From positions 124,001-188,000 of the forward strand of contig NZ_VZZK01000002.1 of NCBI RefSeq assembly GCF_008806385.1: a stretch of 64,000 bases of DNA, given 5' to 3'. Made by a program: the position numbers and the translations under genes. A model generated the notes under the pieces. It was not told the DNA's origin and did not search any database. It worked only from the letters and a program-made list of their open reading frames with translations. This document shows, piece by piece, positions 37,855-46,447 of this stretch (positions are counted from its first letter, which is position 1; each line of letters begins with the position of its first letter). Source of the DNA: Methylobacterium soli (GTDB lineage Bacteria > Pseudomonadota > Alphaproteobacteria > Rhizobiales > Beijerinckiaceae).

Positions 37855-38886
37855 GTGATCGCTTTCCCGAACACCGCCCTCCCGGCCTTCTCGTCGCAGG
37901 AATTCCTGCGGCTGATCGAGAATTACGGGCTGAGCGGCACCTGGGGCTGGACCTTTGCGACGAACGCGCAGGTCTGGTCGCCGGGCCTCTACCGCCTGCT
38001 CGGCCTGCAACCCGACAGCGTCAGGCCGAGCTACGCGCTGCTCCTGAGCCTCGTCCATCCCGATGACCGGGCGAGCCTCGATACGCCCGACCAGGTTCGG
38101 CAGGACGGCACCTTGCGCAGCCACGTCTTCCGGGTGATCCGCCCGGACGGAACGATGCGGATTCTGTCGAGCCGCGGCGAGGTCTATGTCACGCCGGAGG
38201 GACAGCCACGGAACGCGGCCGGCATGATCATGGACGTGAGCGAGCGCGAGACGCTCAGCCGGATCAGCATGATCGAGAAGCAGCGCGAGCACGCGCTGGC
38301 GCAGCAGGCCCGCATCTTCACCTGCTCGAACCGGGTCGTGCCCTTCGTCGAGTATCCGGCCGACCTCGTGTCCCTGGCCGGTTTGACGCGGCAGGACCTG
38401 CTGGACAACTGGCTGGCCCATGTCGTCCCGGAGGAATGGTCGCGCTGGCTCGAGGAGACCCCGCGCCTCCTCGGCACCGGCAAGCCCTTCATCACCCGGC
38501 CCACCCTGAAGCTCGTCGACGGGGAGCGTGCGCGGTTCCGCTACACGGTGGTGCCGGTCTACGAGTCGGACGGGTCGCTCTCCAGCTGGACGGCCGCCAT
38601 CACGCCCATGGAGACGCACATGGCCGCCTCCGGCGGCGAGCTCCAGCAGGGCCTGGAGCAGAATCTCGACGGCGGGCACCTGCGCGCGGCGCGGGCGCTG
38701 CTCGGCTGGTCGATGATGGAGCTCGCGCAAGCCAGCGGCCTGTCCTTCTCGACGGTCCGGCGCCTCGAGGATAACGGCGAGGCCACCGCATCCCGCTCCC
38801 GCCACGCCGCCGCCGCCGCCTTGCGGGCGGCCGGCATCCGCTTCTCGCTCCTCGACGGCAACACCATCGCGGTCGCCAAGCTCTGA
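37855..38886 (+). CDS. PAS domain-containing helix-turn-helix regulator, copy 3
   Basis: 343 residues with the same layout: PAS (TGTWGWTF equivalent [33 protein letters not shown]), a middle region with PAS-like strands (RARFRYTVVPVYESDG), and a C-terminal HTH (LLGWSMMELAQASGLSFSTV). It starts at GTG 37855, eight bases after copy 2. A 50-base stretch in the HTH (38722-38771) is identical to copy 2 (37682-37731), suggesting recent duplication or gene conversion. Confidence 0.83.
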   Translation: MIAFPNTALPAFSSQEFLRLIENYGLSGTWGWTFATNAQVWSPGLYRLLGLQPDSVRPSYALLLSLVHPDDRASLDTPDQVRQDGTLRSHVFRVIRPDGTMRILSSRGEVYVTPEGQPRNAAGMIMDVSERETLSRISMIEKQREHALAQQARIFTCSNRVVPFVEYPADLVSLAGLTRQDLLDNWLAHVVPEEWSRWLEETPRLLGTGKPFITRPTLKLVDGERARFRYTVVPVYESDGSLSSWTAAITPMETHMAASGGELQQGLEQNLDGGHLRAARALLGWSMMELAQASGLSFSTVRRLEDNGEATASRSRHAAAAALRAAGIRFSLLDGNTIAVAKL

Positions 38887-38891
38887 GGCCC

Positions 38892-39923
38892 ATGATGAAC
38901 CCGCCCCCCAGCGCCGCCTCCCTCGTCTTCTCGTCGCGCGAGTTCCTGCGGCTGGTGGAGAGCTACGGCCTGACCGGCAATTGGGGCTGGACCTTCGCGA
39001 CGAACCTGCAGGTCTGGTCGCCGGGCCTGTACCGGCTGCTCGGCCTCGAACCCGACAGCGTCAGGCCGAGCTACGCGCTGCTGCTCTCCCGTGTCCATCC
39101 GGAGGACCGCCAGAGGCTCGAGACCGGCGGGCGGGTGATGCGGGACGGCATCCTGGGCAACCACAGCTTCCGGGTGATCCGCCCGGACGGGAGCGAGCGG
39201 ATGCTCCAGAGCCGCGGCGAGGTGAGCTTCTCGCCGGACGGGCGCCCGCGCGCGGCCGCGGGCTTCCTCCTCGACGTCACCGAGCAGGAGCGGCTCGCCC
39301 GGGCGCAGGCCGCCGAGAAGCGGCGCCGCTGGGCCCTGTTCCAGCAGACCCGCTGCTACGTCTCCTCGACCCTGTGCTACCCGTTCACGGATTTCTCCGC
39401 CGAGTACCTGGCGCTGACCGGGCTGCCGAAGGCGGCGCTGCTGGAGGAGCCGACCCGCCCGGTCGTCGCCGACGAGCGCCAGCACTGGCGCAGCTACGGG
39501 CGCGAGCTCTACCTCAGCGAGCAGATCGTGCACGTCACCCCGCGCATCACGCTGGCGGGCGGCGAGCGGGCGCGGTTCCGCTTCGTCATGGTGCCGATGC
39601 GCAATGCCCTCGGGTCTGTCGAGAGCTGGACGAACTTCATCGGACCGGTGGACCGGCCGCTGCCGCCGCCCTCGGATGACCTGCGGCGCAGCCTGGAGGA
39701 GCGCGTCACCGGCCATCACATGCGCGCCGCGCGGGCGCTCCTCGACTGGTCGATGACGGATCTGGCCACGGTGAGCGGGCTCTCCTTCTCCACCATCCGC
39801 CGGCTGGAGGACGGCGCGGAGGGGGCGGAGCGCTCCCGCCACGCGGCCGTCGCGGCGTTGCGCGCGGCCGGCATCCGCTTCTCGCTCATGGACGGCGCGA
39901 CCATCGCGGTCGCGGTCGCCTGA
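38892..39923 (+). CDS. PAS domain-containing helix-turn-helix regulator, copy 4
   Basis: 343 residues. PAS domain with [20 protein letters not shown] and [15 protein letters not shown]; a middle region with [19 protein letters not shown]-terminal [23 protein letters not shown]. It starts [19 protein letters not shown] at 38892, five bases after copy 3. It is the most diverged of the four, for example in its Cys-containing middle segment [13 protein letters not shown]. uvrB follows after 43 bases on the same strand. Confidence 0.83.
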   Translation: MMNPPPSAASLVFSSREFLRLVESYGLTGNWGWTFATNLQVWSPGLYRLLGLEPDSVRPSYALLLSRVHPEDRQRLETGGRVMRDGILGNHSFRVIRPDGSERMLQSRGEVSFSPDGRPRAAAGFLLDVTEQERLARAQAAEKRRRWALFQQTRCYVSSTLCYPFTDFSAEYLALTGLPKAALLEEPTRPVVADERQHWRSYGRELYLSEQIVHVTPRITLAGGERARFRFVMVPMRNALGSVESWTNFIGPVDRPLPPPSDDLRRSLEERVTGHHMRAARALLDWSMTDLATVSGLSFSTIRRLEDGAEGAERSRHAAVAALRAAGIRFSLMDGATIAVAVA

Positions 39924-39966
39924 GGCTGCCCTTTCCGGTTCGGTCCCGAACCGCCATATTCGAACC

Positions 39967-42657
39967 ATGCCGAGTCCGAAGAAGCCCCGCCCTGCCTCCG
40001 GCAAGGCGTCGAAGCCCGAGCTGCAGCCCCTCGACCCGTTCCTGGCCGAGCTGCTGAACCCGGCCCTCAACCGCAACCGCCTGCCCGAGGTGAGCAACAC
40101 CCCGCCGCGGCCGGCCGCCCTCCCCGAGCCGAAGCGGAAAGGCCGGGCGCGCAAGCCCGACGCGCCCGCGACGGGCTTCGGCGAGGCGCCGCAGGCCACC
40201 TTCGCGCATGGCGGGGCGGCCGATCTCGACCCGCGCCTCGCCCAGGCGCTGGGCCTGCGCGACGGCGCGGACGGGCCGGCCCCCGAGGGCGCCGTGGAGG
40301 CGCAGGAGACCTCGCTCGCCGCCGACGGCGTCTCGGCCACGGTCGACGCGCTCTCGAAGCTCCTCACCGAGGGCAACCCGCTGTTCAAGGACGGGCAGAC
40401 CTGGGTGCCCCACCGGCCCGAGCGGCCGCAGAAATCGGAAGGCGGCGTGCCCTTTCGGCTGGCCTCCGAATTCTCCCCGGCGGGCGACCAGCCGCGCGCC
40501 ATCGCGGAGCTGGTCGCGGGCGTGAACGCGCAGGAGCGCGACCAGGTGCTGCTCGGCGTCACCGGCTCGGGCAAGACCTTCACGATGGCGAAGGTGATCG
40601 AGGCGACGCAGCGCCCGGCCCTGATCCTGGCGCCCAACAAGACTCTGGCGGCGCAGCTCTACGGCGAGTTCAAGAGCTTCTTCCCCGACAACGCGGTGGA
40701 GTACTTCGTCTCCTACTACGATTATTACCAGCCCGAGGCCTACGTGCCGCGCTCGGACACCTTCATCGAGAAGGAGAGCTCGATCAACGAGCAGATCGAC
40801 CGGATGCGCCACTCGGCCACCCGGGCGCTGCTCGAGCGCGACGACGTCATCATCGTCGCCTCGGTCTCGTGCATCTACGGCATCGGCTCGGTCGAGACCT
40901 ACACGGCGATGTCGTTCACGGTCAGCCTCGGCGAGAAGATCGAGCAGCGCCAGCTCATCGCCGACCTGGTGGCGCTCCAGTACAAGCGCATCCAGTCGGA
41001 TTTCGCCCGCGGCACCTTCCGGGTGCGCGGCGACGTGATCGAATTGTGGCCCGCCCACCTGGAGGATCGCGGCTGGCGCATCGGGCTCTTCGGCGACGAG
41101 ATCGAGTCGATCGTCGAGTTCGACCCGCTGACCGGCCGGAAGATCAACGAGCTGAAATTCGTCAAGGTCTACGCGAATTCCCACTACGTCACGCCGCGCC
41201 CGACGCTGCAGCAGGCGATCAAGGGCATCAAGACCGAGCTCAACGGCCGCGTCGAGGAGCTGACCCGGATGGGCCGGCTGATCGAGGCGCAGCGCATCGA
41301 GCAGCGCTGCACCTTCGACATCGAGATGATCGAGGCCACCGGCGCCTGCAACGGCATCGAGAACTACTCGCGCTACCTCACGGGCCGCAAGCCCGGCGAG
41401 CCGCCCCCGACCCTGTTCGAGTACCTGCCCGACAACGCCCTCGTGTTCACCGACGAGAGCCACGTCACGGTGCCGCAGATCGGCGGCATGTACCGGGGCG
41501 ATTTCCGCCGCAAGGCGACGCTCGCCGAATACGGCTTCCGGCTGCCCTCCTGCCTCGACAACCGGCCGCTGCGCTTCGAGGAATGGGACGCGATGCGCCC
41601 GCAATCGGTCCATGTCTCGGCCACGCCCGGCAAGTGGGAGATGGAGCGCACCGACGGCGTCTTCGCCGAGCAGGTGATCCGCCCGACCGGCCTCGTCGAC
41701 CCGGTGATCGAGGTGCGCCCGGCCCGGAGCCAGGTGGACGACCTGCTCGGCGAGGTGCGCGAGGTGGCGCAGGCCGGCTACCGCACGCTCGTCACCACGC
41801 TGACGAAGCGCATGGCCGAGGACCTCACCGAGTACCTGCACGAGAACAATGTCCGGGTCCGCTACATGCACTCGGACATCGACACCCTGGAGCGGATCGA
41901 GATCATCCGGGACCTGCGCCTCGGCGCCTTCGACGTCTTGATCGGCATCAACCTGCTGCGCGAGGGCCTCGACATCCCCGAATGCGCCCTGGTGGCGATC
42001 CTGGACGCGGACAAGGAAGGCTTCCTGCGCTCCGAGACCTCGCTGGTGCAGACCATCGGCCGCGCGGCCCGCAACGCCGATGCCCGCTGCATCCTCTACG
42101 GCGACCAGATCACCGGCTCGATGGAGCGGGCGATGGCGGAGACCGAGCGGCGGCGCCAGAAACAGCTCGCCTACAATGCCGAGCACGGCATCACCCCGCA
42201 ATCGGTCAAGCGCGGCATCGCCGACATCCTCGACAGCGTGTTCGAGCGCGACCACGTGAAGGTGGATACGGGGCTGGCCAAGGACGCCATCACGGTCGGC
42301 CACAACCTCAAGGCCGTCATGGCGGATCTCGAGAAGCGCATGCGCGGGGCCGCGGCCGATCTCGATTTCGAGGAGGCCGCGCGGCTGCGCGACGAGCTCA
42401 AGCGCCTGCAGGCCACCGAGCTCCTCGTCGCCGACGACCCGATGGCGCGCCAATCCGACGTGGAGCGCGAGGCCGGCAAGTACGGGCGCAAGGGCTCGCG
42501 CATCGCCAAGCCGAGCCTCGACAATATGGGCCCGGGCACCGACCGCGAATTGCCTCTCGGCGGCGCCCTGCCGTTCCAGGAGCGCCCGAAGCCCCGCTCG
42601 ACGCAAGGGCTCGGCGGCCAGCGCCCGAAATACAAGGGCCGCGGCGGCAAGCGCTAG
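39967..42657 (+). CDS. uvrB: UvrABC excinuclease subunit B
   Basis: An 896-residue DNA helicase-like subunit of nucleotide excision repair. The canonical core begins near residue 160 ([20 protein letters not shown]). Walker [17 protein letters not shown]; beta-hairpin [36 protein letters not shown]; helicase motif [21 protein letters not shown] domain near residues 780-820 ([20 protein letters not shown]). The N-terminal extension of about 160 residues is Pro/Ala/Lys-rich and typical of alphaproteobacteria. The C-terminus is basic (KYKGRGGKR). Confidence 0.96.
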   Translation: MPSPKKPRPASGKASKPELQPLDPFLAELLNPALNRNRLPEVSNTPPRPAALPEPKRKGRARKPDAPATGFGEAPQATFAHGGAADLDPRLAQALGLRDGADGPAPEGAVEAQETSLAADGVSATVDALSKLLTEGNPLFKDGQTWVPHRPERPQKSEGGVPFRLASEFSPAGDQPRAIAELVAGVNAQERDQVLLGVTGSGKTFTMAKVIEATQRPALILAPNKTLAAQLYGEFKSFFPDNAVEYFVSYYDYYQPEAYVPRSDTFIEKESSINEQIDRMRHSATRALLERDDVIIVASVSCIYGIGSVETYTAMSFTVSLGEKIEQRQLIADLVALQYKRIQSDFARGTFRVRGDVIELWPAHLEDRGWRIGLFGDEIESIVEFDPLTGRKINELKFVKVYANSHYVTPRPTLQQAIKGIKTELNGRVEELTRMGRLIEAQRIEQRCTFDIEMIEATGACNGIENYSRYLTGRKPGEPPPTLFEYLPDNALVFTDESHVTVPQIGGMYRGDFRRKATLAEYGFRLPSCLDNRPLRFEEWDAMRPQSVHVSATPGKWEMERTDGVFAEQVIRPTGLVDPVIEVRPARSQVDDLLGEVREVAQAGYRTLVTTLTKRMAEDLTEYLHENNVRVRYMHSDIDTLERIEIIRDLRLGAFDVLIGINLLREGLDIPECALVAILDADKEGFLRSETSLVQTIGRAARNADARCILYGDQITGSMERAMAETERRRQKQLAYNAEHGITPQSVKRGIADILDSVFERDHVKVDTGLAKDAITVGHNLKAVMADLEKRMRGAAADLDFEEAARLRDELKRLQATELLVADDPMARQSDVEREAGKYGRKGSRIAKPSLDNMGPGTDRELPLGGALPFQERPKPRSTQGLGGQRPKYKGRGGKR

Positions 42658-42726
42658 AGCCGCGCCTGATCGCGTTGCAACGGGCTGGAAAATCGGCAGC
42701 CCCGGTCCGGTTCGGCGCGACGGCCC

Positions 42727-42761
42727 CCCTCTCCCGTGCGGGAGAGGGTTGGGGTGAGGGG
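42727..42761 (+). repeat. Intergenic palindromic repeat, copy A
   Basis: A CCCTCTCCCG-TGC-GGGAGAGGG hairpin followed by TTGGGGTGAGGGG. Its right flank (42752-42765) is the perfect reverse complement of 42782-42795, so copy A and the diverged inverted copy at 42786-42837 can fold together. The wider gap 42658-43260 (603 bases) holds these repeats and no gene that I can support. Confidence 0.8.
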
Positions 42762-42785
42762 TGCGCGTTGTCCGGAGAAGTCGCA

Positions 42786-42837
42786 CCCCTCACCCGGTCG
42801 GCTCGCGCCGACTCGACCTCTCCCGGACGGGAGAGGT
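42786..42837 (-). repeat. Intergenic palindromic repeat, diverged inverted copy
   Basis: In reverse orientation it keeps the CTCTCCCG-GAC-GGGAGAG type hairpin and the CCCCTCACCC flank, with about 20 bases (GGTCGGCTCGCGCCGACTCG) inserted between them. That insert is itself a small inverted repeat. Confidence 0.65.
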
Positions 42838-42906
42838 GAAGCACAGCGTCATTCCAGGGCTCCGTTTCGCGGTCTCGGGATGACGGCGCGGGCAGCGCGG
42901 CGGGCC

Positions 42907-42940
42907 CCTTCTCCCGTGCGGGAGAGGGTTGGGGTGAGGG
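42907..42940 (+). repeat. Intergenic palindromic repeat, copy B
   Basis: The hairpin CTCTCCCGTGCGGGAGAG-type core plus GGTTGGGGTGAGGG is identical to copy A apart from one base in the left arm, and lies in the same orientation. Confidence 0.8.
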
Positions 42941-43021
42941 ATGAGCGCCTTCAGGATGGAGCATGCGGTCGTATCGCCGGCTGGGCGCCGATCGGGCGCA
43001 CCTCGTTCTGAAAGGTCTCGA

Positions 43022-43056
43022 CCCTCACCCTGTCCCTCTCCCGCACGGGAGAGGGG
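43022..43056 (-). repeat. Intergenic palindromic repeat, copy C (inverted)
   Basis: The reverse complement matches copy A except for three bases between the hairpin and the GGGTGAGGG tail. Copies A, B and C together look like a BIME-type intergenic element family. Confidence 0.8.
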
Positions 43057-43260
43057 ATCCGCGCCCGCTTCGGCACGGCCGCGGCCGACGGTCCCGTCGC
43101 ACCGCGATCGGGAACAGCTCTAGCGGGCGCCGCGGCCCTCCGGGCAGGGCTGGGGCCGCGCGGGCGGCGCCTGACGGAACCCGGAGCCCGATCCGGTCTT
43201 AGCTCCGGCAGAAGAGCCGCGCGGCTCGCCCACTTCTCGCGACGATCGGGAGACCCCGTC

Positions 43261-43626
43261 ATGCCCCAGGCCCGGATACCGAAAGCCTCGCCCCTGCGTC
43301 CCCGCGCCGGCGGCGCCGCCACCGCCCTGTTCCTCGGCGCCCTCGCGGTCTCGGGCGCCGCCGCGATCCTGGTCGCCCCGATGGGCGAGCCGGCCGTGGC
43401 GCAATCGGCCGCCAACCCGAACGATCAGCCGAGTGCCGGCACCCTCCCGTCCGGCACGCCGACGCTGCGGGGGAACGCGGCGGCGAACCGCCCCACCGGC
43501 GACGTGGCGCCGCCGAGCGCCATCCGGAACACCACCGCGGTGGTCGCCTCGGACAGGGGCGCCAAGCGCAACGTCACCAACCCCCTCGACCATCTGCCCA
43601 GGAACCAGCGCGCGCCGGGCGAGTAG
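43261..43626 (+). CDS. Small exported protein, function unknown
   Basis: 121 residues. A basic N-terminus (MPQARIPKASPLRPRAGG) and a hydrophobic helix (AATALFLGALAVSGAAAILV) are followed by a low-complexity Pro/Asn/Thr tail ending NVTNPLDHLPRNQRAPGE. It is probably exported or anchored at the N-terminus. No family was recognised. It stands alone between the repeat cluster and the YidB-like gene. Confidence 0.6.
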   Translation: MPQARIPKASPLRPRAGGAATALFLGALAVSGAAAILVAPMGEPAVAQSAANPNDQPSAGTLPSGTPTLRGNAAANRPTGDVAPPSAIRNTTAVVASDRGAKRNVTNPLDHLPRNQRAPGE

Positions 43627-43707
43627 GACCCGTCCTCCGGCGCAACCCGGTGCCGGGCTCGGCCGTTGACGCCGCGCGGCGACGGGGCCGGCAACGGAGT
43701 GCGCATC

Positions 43708-44481
43708 ATGGGTCTCCTCGATTCGGTCATCGGCGGCGTTCTCGGCCAGGTCTTCGGCGGCGGGCGCGGCGCCCCCTCCTCCGGCGGGTCCTCCGCCGGA
43801 ATGTCGCCCCTGGTGAAGGCCCTGCTGATGCTGCTGCTGGCCAAGGGCGCGAGCGGCGGCTTCGGCGACATCTTCGGGCGCGCCGGCGGCGGCGCGCGCG
43901 AGCCCGGCCCGGAGGATGACCGCTCCGGCGGGGCCGGCCCCTATGGACGCGATCACGGCGATCTCGGCGGCTTCGGCCAGCCCGGCGGCTACGATCCCGA
44001 GGGCGGGCGCCGCGATGCGCCCCTGCCCCCCGGCGATTACGGCGACCTTTCCGGCATGCTCGACGGCCCCGGCGACGGCGGCGCCTCAGGCCGCGATCCC
44101 GGCGCCGGCCCCTACGCCCATCTCGACCGGGAGCCCCAGGATAGCGGCCGAATTGGCGGCCAAGGTGGCGGCGAAGCCGGCGGCTGGGGTCCGGCAGGGG
44201 GCGGCGATCTCGGCGGCCTCGACGGCCTGATCGAGCGCTTCCAGCGCGGCGGCCTCGGCGACCTCGTCGAATCCTGGATCGGCCACGGCCAGAACCGCCC
44301 GGTCCAGCCGAACCAGCTCGCCGACGCCCTCGGCCCCGACACTCTCGACACCCTGGAGCACCAGACCGGCCTCGACCGCAACGCGCTGCTCTCCCAGCTC
44401 GCGCAGGTCCTGCCGGAGGTGATTTCGCAATTGACGCCGCATGGGCGCGTGCCGGGGGAGCAGGAGCGGCGGGGGTGGTAG
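43708..44481 (+). CDS. YidB family protein (DUF937)
   Basis: 257 residues. N-terminal MGLLDSVIGGVLGQVFGGGR, a short hydrophobic helix (LVKALLMLLLAKGASGG), a long Gly/Asp/Pro-rich disordered middle, and a C-terminal YidB domain with ERFQRGGLGDLVESWIGHGQ, NQLADALGPDTLDTL and LSQLAQVLPEVISQLTPHG. YidB homologues are poorly characterised. The ATG at 43708 was chosen because the conserved N-terminus begins there. Its stop lies 25 bases from the convergent end of the low-GC island. Confidence 0.82.
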   Translation: MGLLDSVIGGVLGQVFGGGRGAPSSGGSSAGMSPLVKALLMLLLAKGASGGFGDIFGRAGGGAREPGPEDDRSGGAGPYGRDHGDLGGFGQPGGYDPEGGRRDAPLPPGDYGDLSGMLDGPGDGGASGRDPGAGPYAHLDREPQDSGRIGGQGGGEAGGWGPAGGGDLGGLDGLIERFQRGGLGDLVESWIGHGQNRPVQPNQLADALGPDTLDTLEHQTGLDRNALLSQLAQVLPEVISQLTPHGRVPGEQERRGW

Positions 44482-44506
44482 CTGTGCGGCGACCCCAACG
44501 AAAGAT

Positions 44507-46053
44507 TTAGCGAAGATCTAGCTGATCGATTTTGACGATTTCGATAGGAATACTAAATTTGTCTAGCTGAACTTCTAGTGTTTCCTTAACAACTATTGGC
44601 TCGAAATGAAAATGCTGCGGATGAACTCGTATATCAATGATAGGGGCCTTAGAACCCTCGCCCCAAAGTAAGAATTGTCCGTTTTCGTCTTTTCTTTTGT
44701 GCTTCTCGAATAGATCTCGATATCGTTTCGGAGAAACGCCGTAAAAATGCCGAAACAGTGTTTTGGGATAAGAACTGTAAATACCTCGAGGCTGCCCTTC
44801 TATTTCGATTGCATCACCATGCAGTTCGGAAGCGAGACTTTTGGGATATGGCTCAAGAAAAATCACTTCTGAGACACCAGCAGCAACAATATGCTTCGCG
44901 CACATATGACATGGAAAAGTTGTGCAATAAAGAATTGAATTCTTTAGTAGCCGTCCAGTACGGGCGCCATCGCAGATTGCTGACATCTCAGCGTGAATTA
45001 TTCGTCCGTACTCCAACGCATCCATGAATTGGGATTTTTTTATTCTTGTAATATTCAATAATTCTTCTATTTTAACGTTTTCGTCGAAAGCACGCATGAG
45101 CTCGTATAAGATTTTTTTCTTGCGCTTGTCGTTCGAATCTTTACCCCTTTTATAATCGCGGTCATCGTGAACATCATTCGTCCAGTATGTTCCGTCGCCA
45201 GCTTTAGGAACCTCATTGGTGCCAAGCGATATAACCTCTCCTTCCTCACTAAATATCGCAGCCCCCACCTGTCTCGACAGGTCGATCGTTCTTAAAGAAG
45301 CAGACTGGCGATATACATGCCATATTCGATCTTTGTTGGCGAAATCGAGTTACAACCAAACAGAAGATCGATAAACCGTAATATTTGAGCTTTAGGCGTG
45401 TAGCTTGGGACGTCAGCACTTACTATAAAATCGGCCTCATGAAATATGTCACCGACACGTTGACCATGGTCATTATCGATTTCTTTTTCATCTATTTTTA
45501 CCAAGTTCTCAGCGGCATCTCTATAGCGATTTGGGTCAGCTAAATTGTGAGAATTTGCTATTTTTCTTGCAAGATTTTCAACTCTTATACTTCTTTGGGA
45601 ATAGACGGAGATTTGAAAGAACAGCTTCCCGTACACAATACGAAATAAGTCAACTTCTTCTTTGCGCTTAAATTGCCTTACTATATACGCCACCTTATGC
45701 GGCACCTCTTCATTCTCGGGCGGAAATAATTGCGCCCTGGCATCTCCGATTTGCGCGATCGCTATTTGAGCTAGCAGCGTATCGTCCGCGAAATGCTTTC
45801 TCAGCTTATCTCCAAAATCAATATATGACTTGTATCGGCGCTCGAGAGGCTCCTCATGAAGTTTATCGGCAAGCTTCAATTTTTCGTGTAATTTCTTAAA
45901 TATGTCAGTAATCTTAATTACAACAACTCTATATCCGAAATCCTTTAGACTATCCGAAAGATTTTTAATCGTGATCTCGACATCCGCGCCTATTGGCGCG
46001 ACTATTCCAAAAAATAACTCAGGCTCAACAATTCTTTTGATAAGTTCGGCCAT
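44507..46053 (-). pseudogene. AvcD-like anti-phage dCTP/dCMP deaminase, split by a frameshift
   Basis: Two leftward frames make one family-length protein of about 515 residues. The 5' part (46053-45292, 253 residues) has the P-loop-like start PELFFGIVAPIGAD and LKDFGYRVVVIKITDIFKKL. The 3' part (44507-45268, GTG start) is a deaminase with zinc ligands HAEMSAICDG (His92) and PCHMC (Cys120, Cys123), and EPYPKSLASELHGDAIE. The 3' frame reads back as SASLRTIDLSRQVGAAIF into the 5' part, past the TAA at 45292-45294, so one base is probably missing near 45304-45312. AvcD enzymes deplete dCTP/dCMP during phage infection. Low GC suggests transfer. Confidence 0.72.
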
Positions 46054-46121
46054 CTCGGAACGGGTCCCTTTACCCTTCGTTAAAGCTTTGTTACCAAGAC
46101 GGTGTCGGAGGAGGAATCGCT

Positions 46122-46325
46122 ATGAACCATGAGAACGACAAGAGTGCTGTCGTTTTGATCAATAGCGATTCACAATATTTAAAAGATTATAAAAAATCCA
46201 TCAAGAGATGGGTGAATTTGTTTGTCGCAGCGCAGCGAGATTATGTTGCGAGCGCTCCCATCATAGAAATTTCGGCAAAGGAGTCTGAAAGAACCGAAAC
46301 ACTGAGCGGTTCAAGTAAGGCCTAG
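46122..46325 (+). CDS. Small hypothetical protein divergent from the deaminase
   Basis: 67 residues, charged and Lys/Ser-rich (KDYKKSIKRWVNLFVAAQRD), with AT-rich codon use unlike the flanking core genes. The ATG has GGAGGAGG eight bases upstream, one of the strongest ribosome binding sites in the window. It is divergent from the AvcD-like gene with a 68-base gap. AvcD loci in Vibrio use an RNA antitoxin (AvcI); whether this ORF or the gap RNA plays a similar role is unknown. I do not recognise the protein. Confidence 0.45.
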   Translation: MNHENDKSAVVLINSDSQYLKDYKKSIKRWVNLFVAAQRDYVASAPIIEISAKESERTETLSGSSKA

Positions 46326-46371
46326 CTTGGAAATTAGCGCACGGTACCGCTGAAAAGTATTGAAAAAATTC

Positions 46372-46401
46372 AGGCTGATCATCACTAAAGATGATCAGCC
46401 T
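46372..46401 (-). terminator. Intrinsic terminator downstream of fabF
   Basis: A perfect 12-bp stem (AGGCTGATCATC / GATGATCAGCCT) with a six-base loop. Read leftward it is followed by GAA and TTTTTT, so it ends the fabF transcript. It lies 47 bases past the fabF stop and marks the right side of the AT-rich island; it may also act on rightward transcripts. Confidence 0.75.
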
Positions 46402-46447
46402 TAAGTTGTTGATTAACTGCTAATTATCCATTTGAGACGCGTGATCG

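Noticed and set aside
39886..42786. A 966-residue leftward frame opposite uvrB
   Set aside because: Shadow of uvrB caused by codon bias; uvrB itself is unambiguous.
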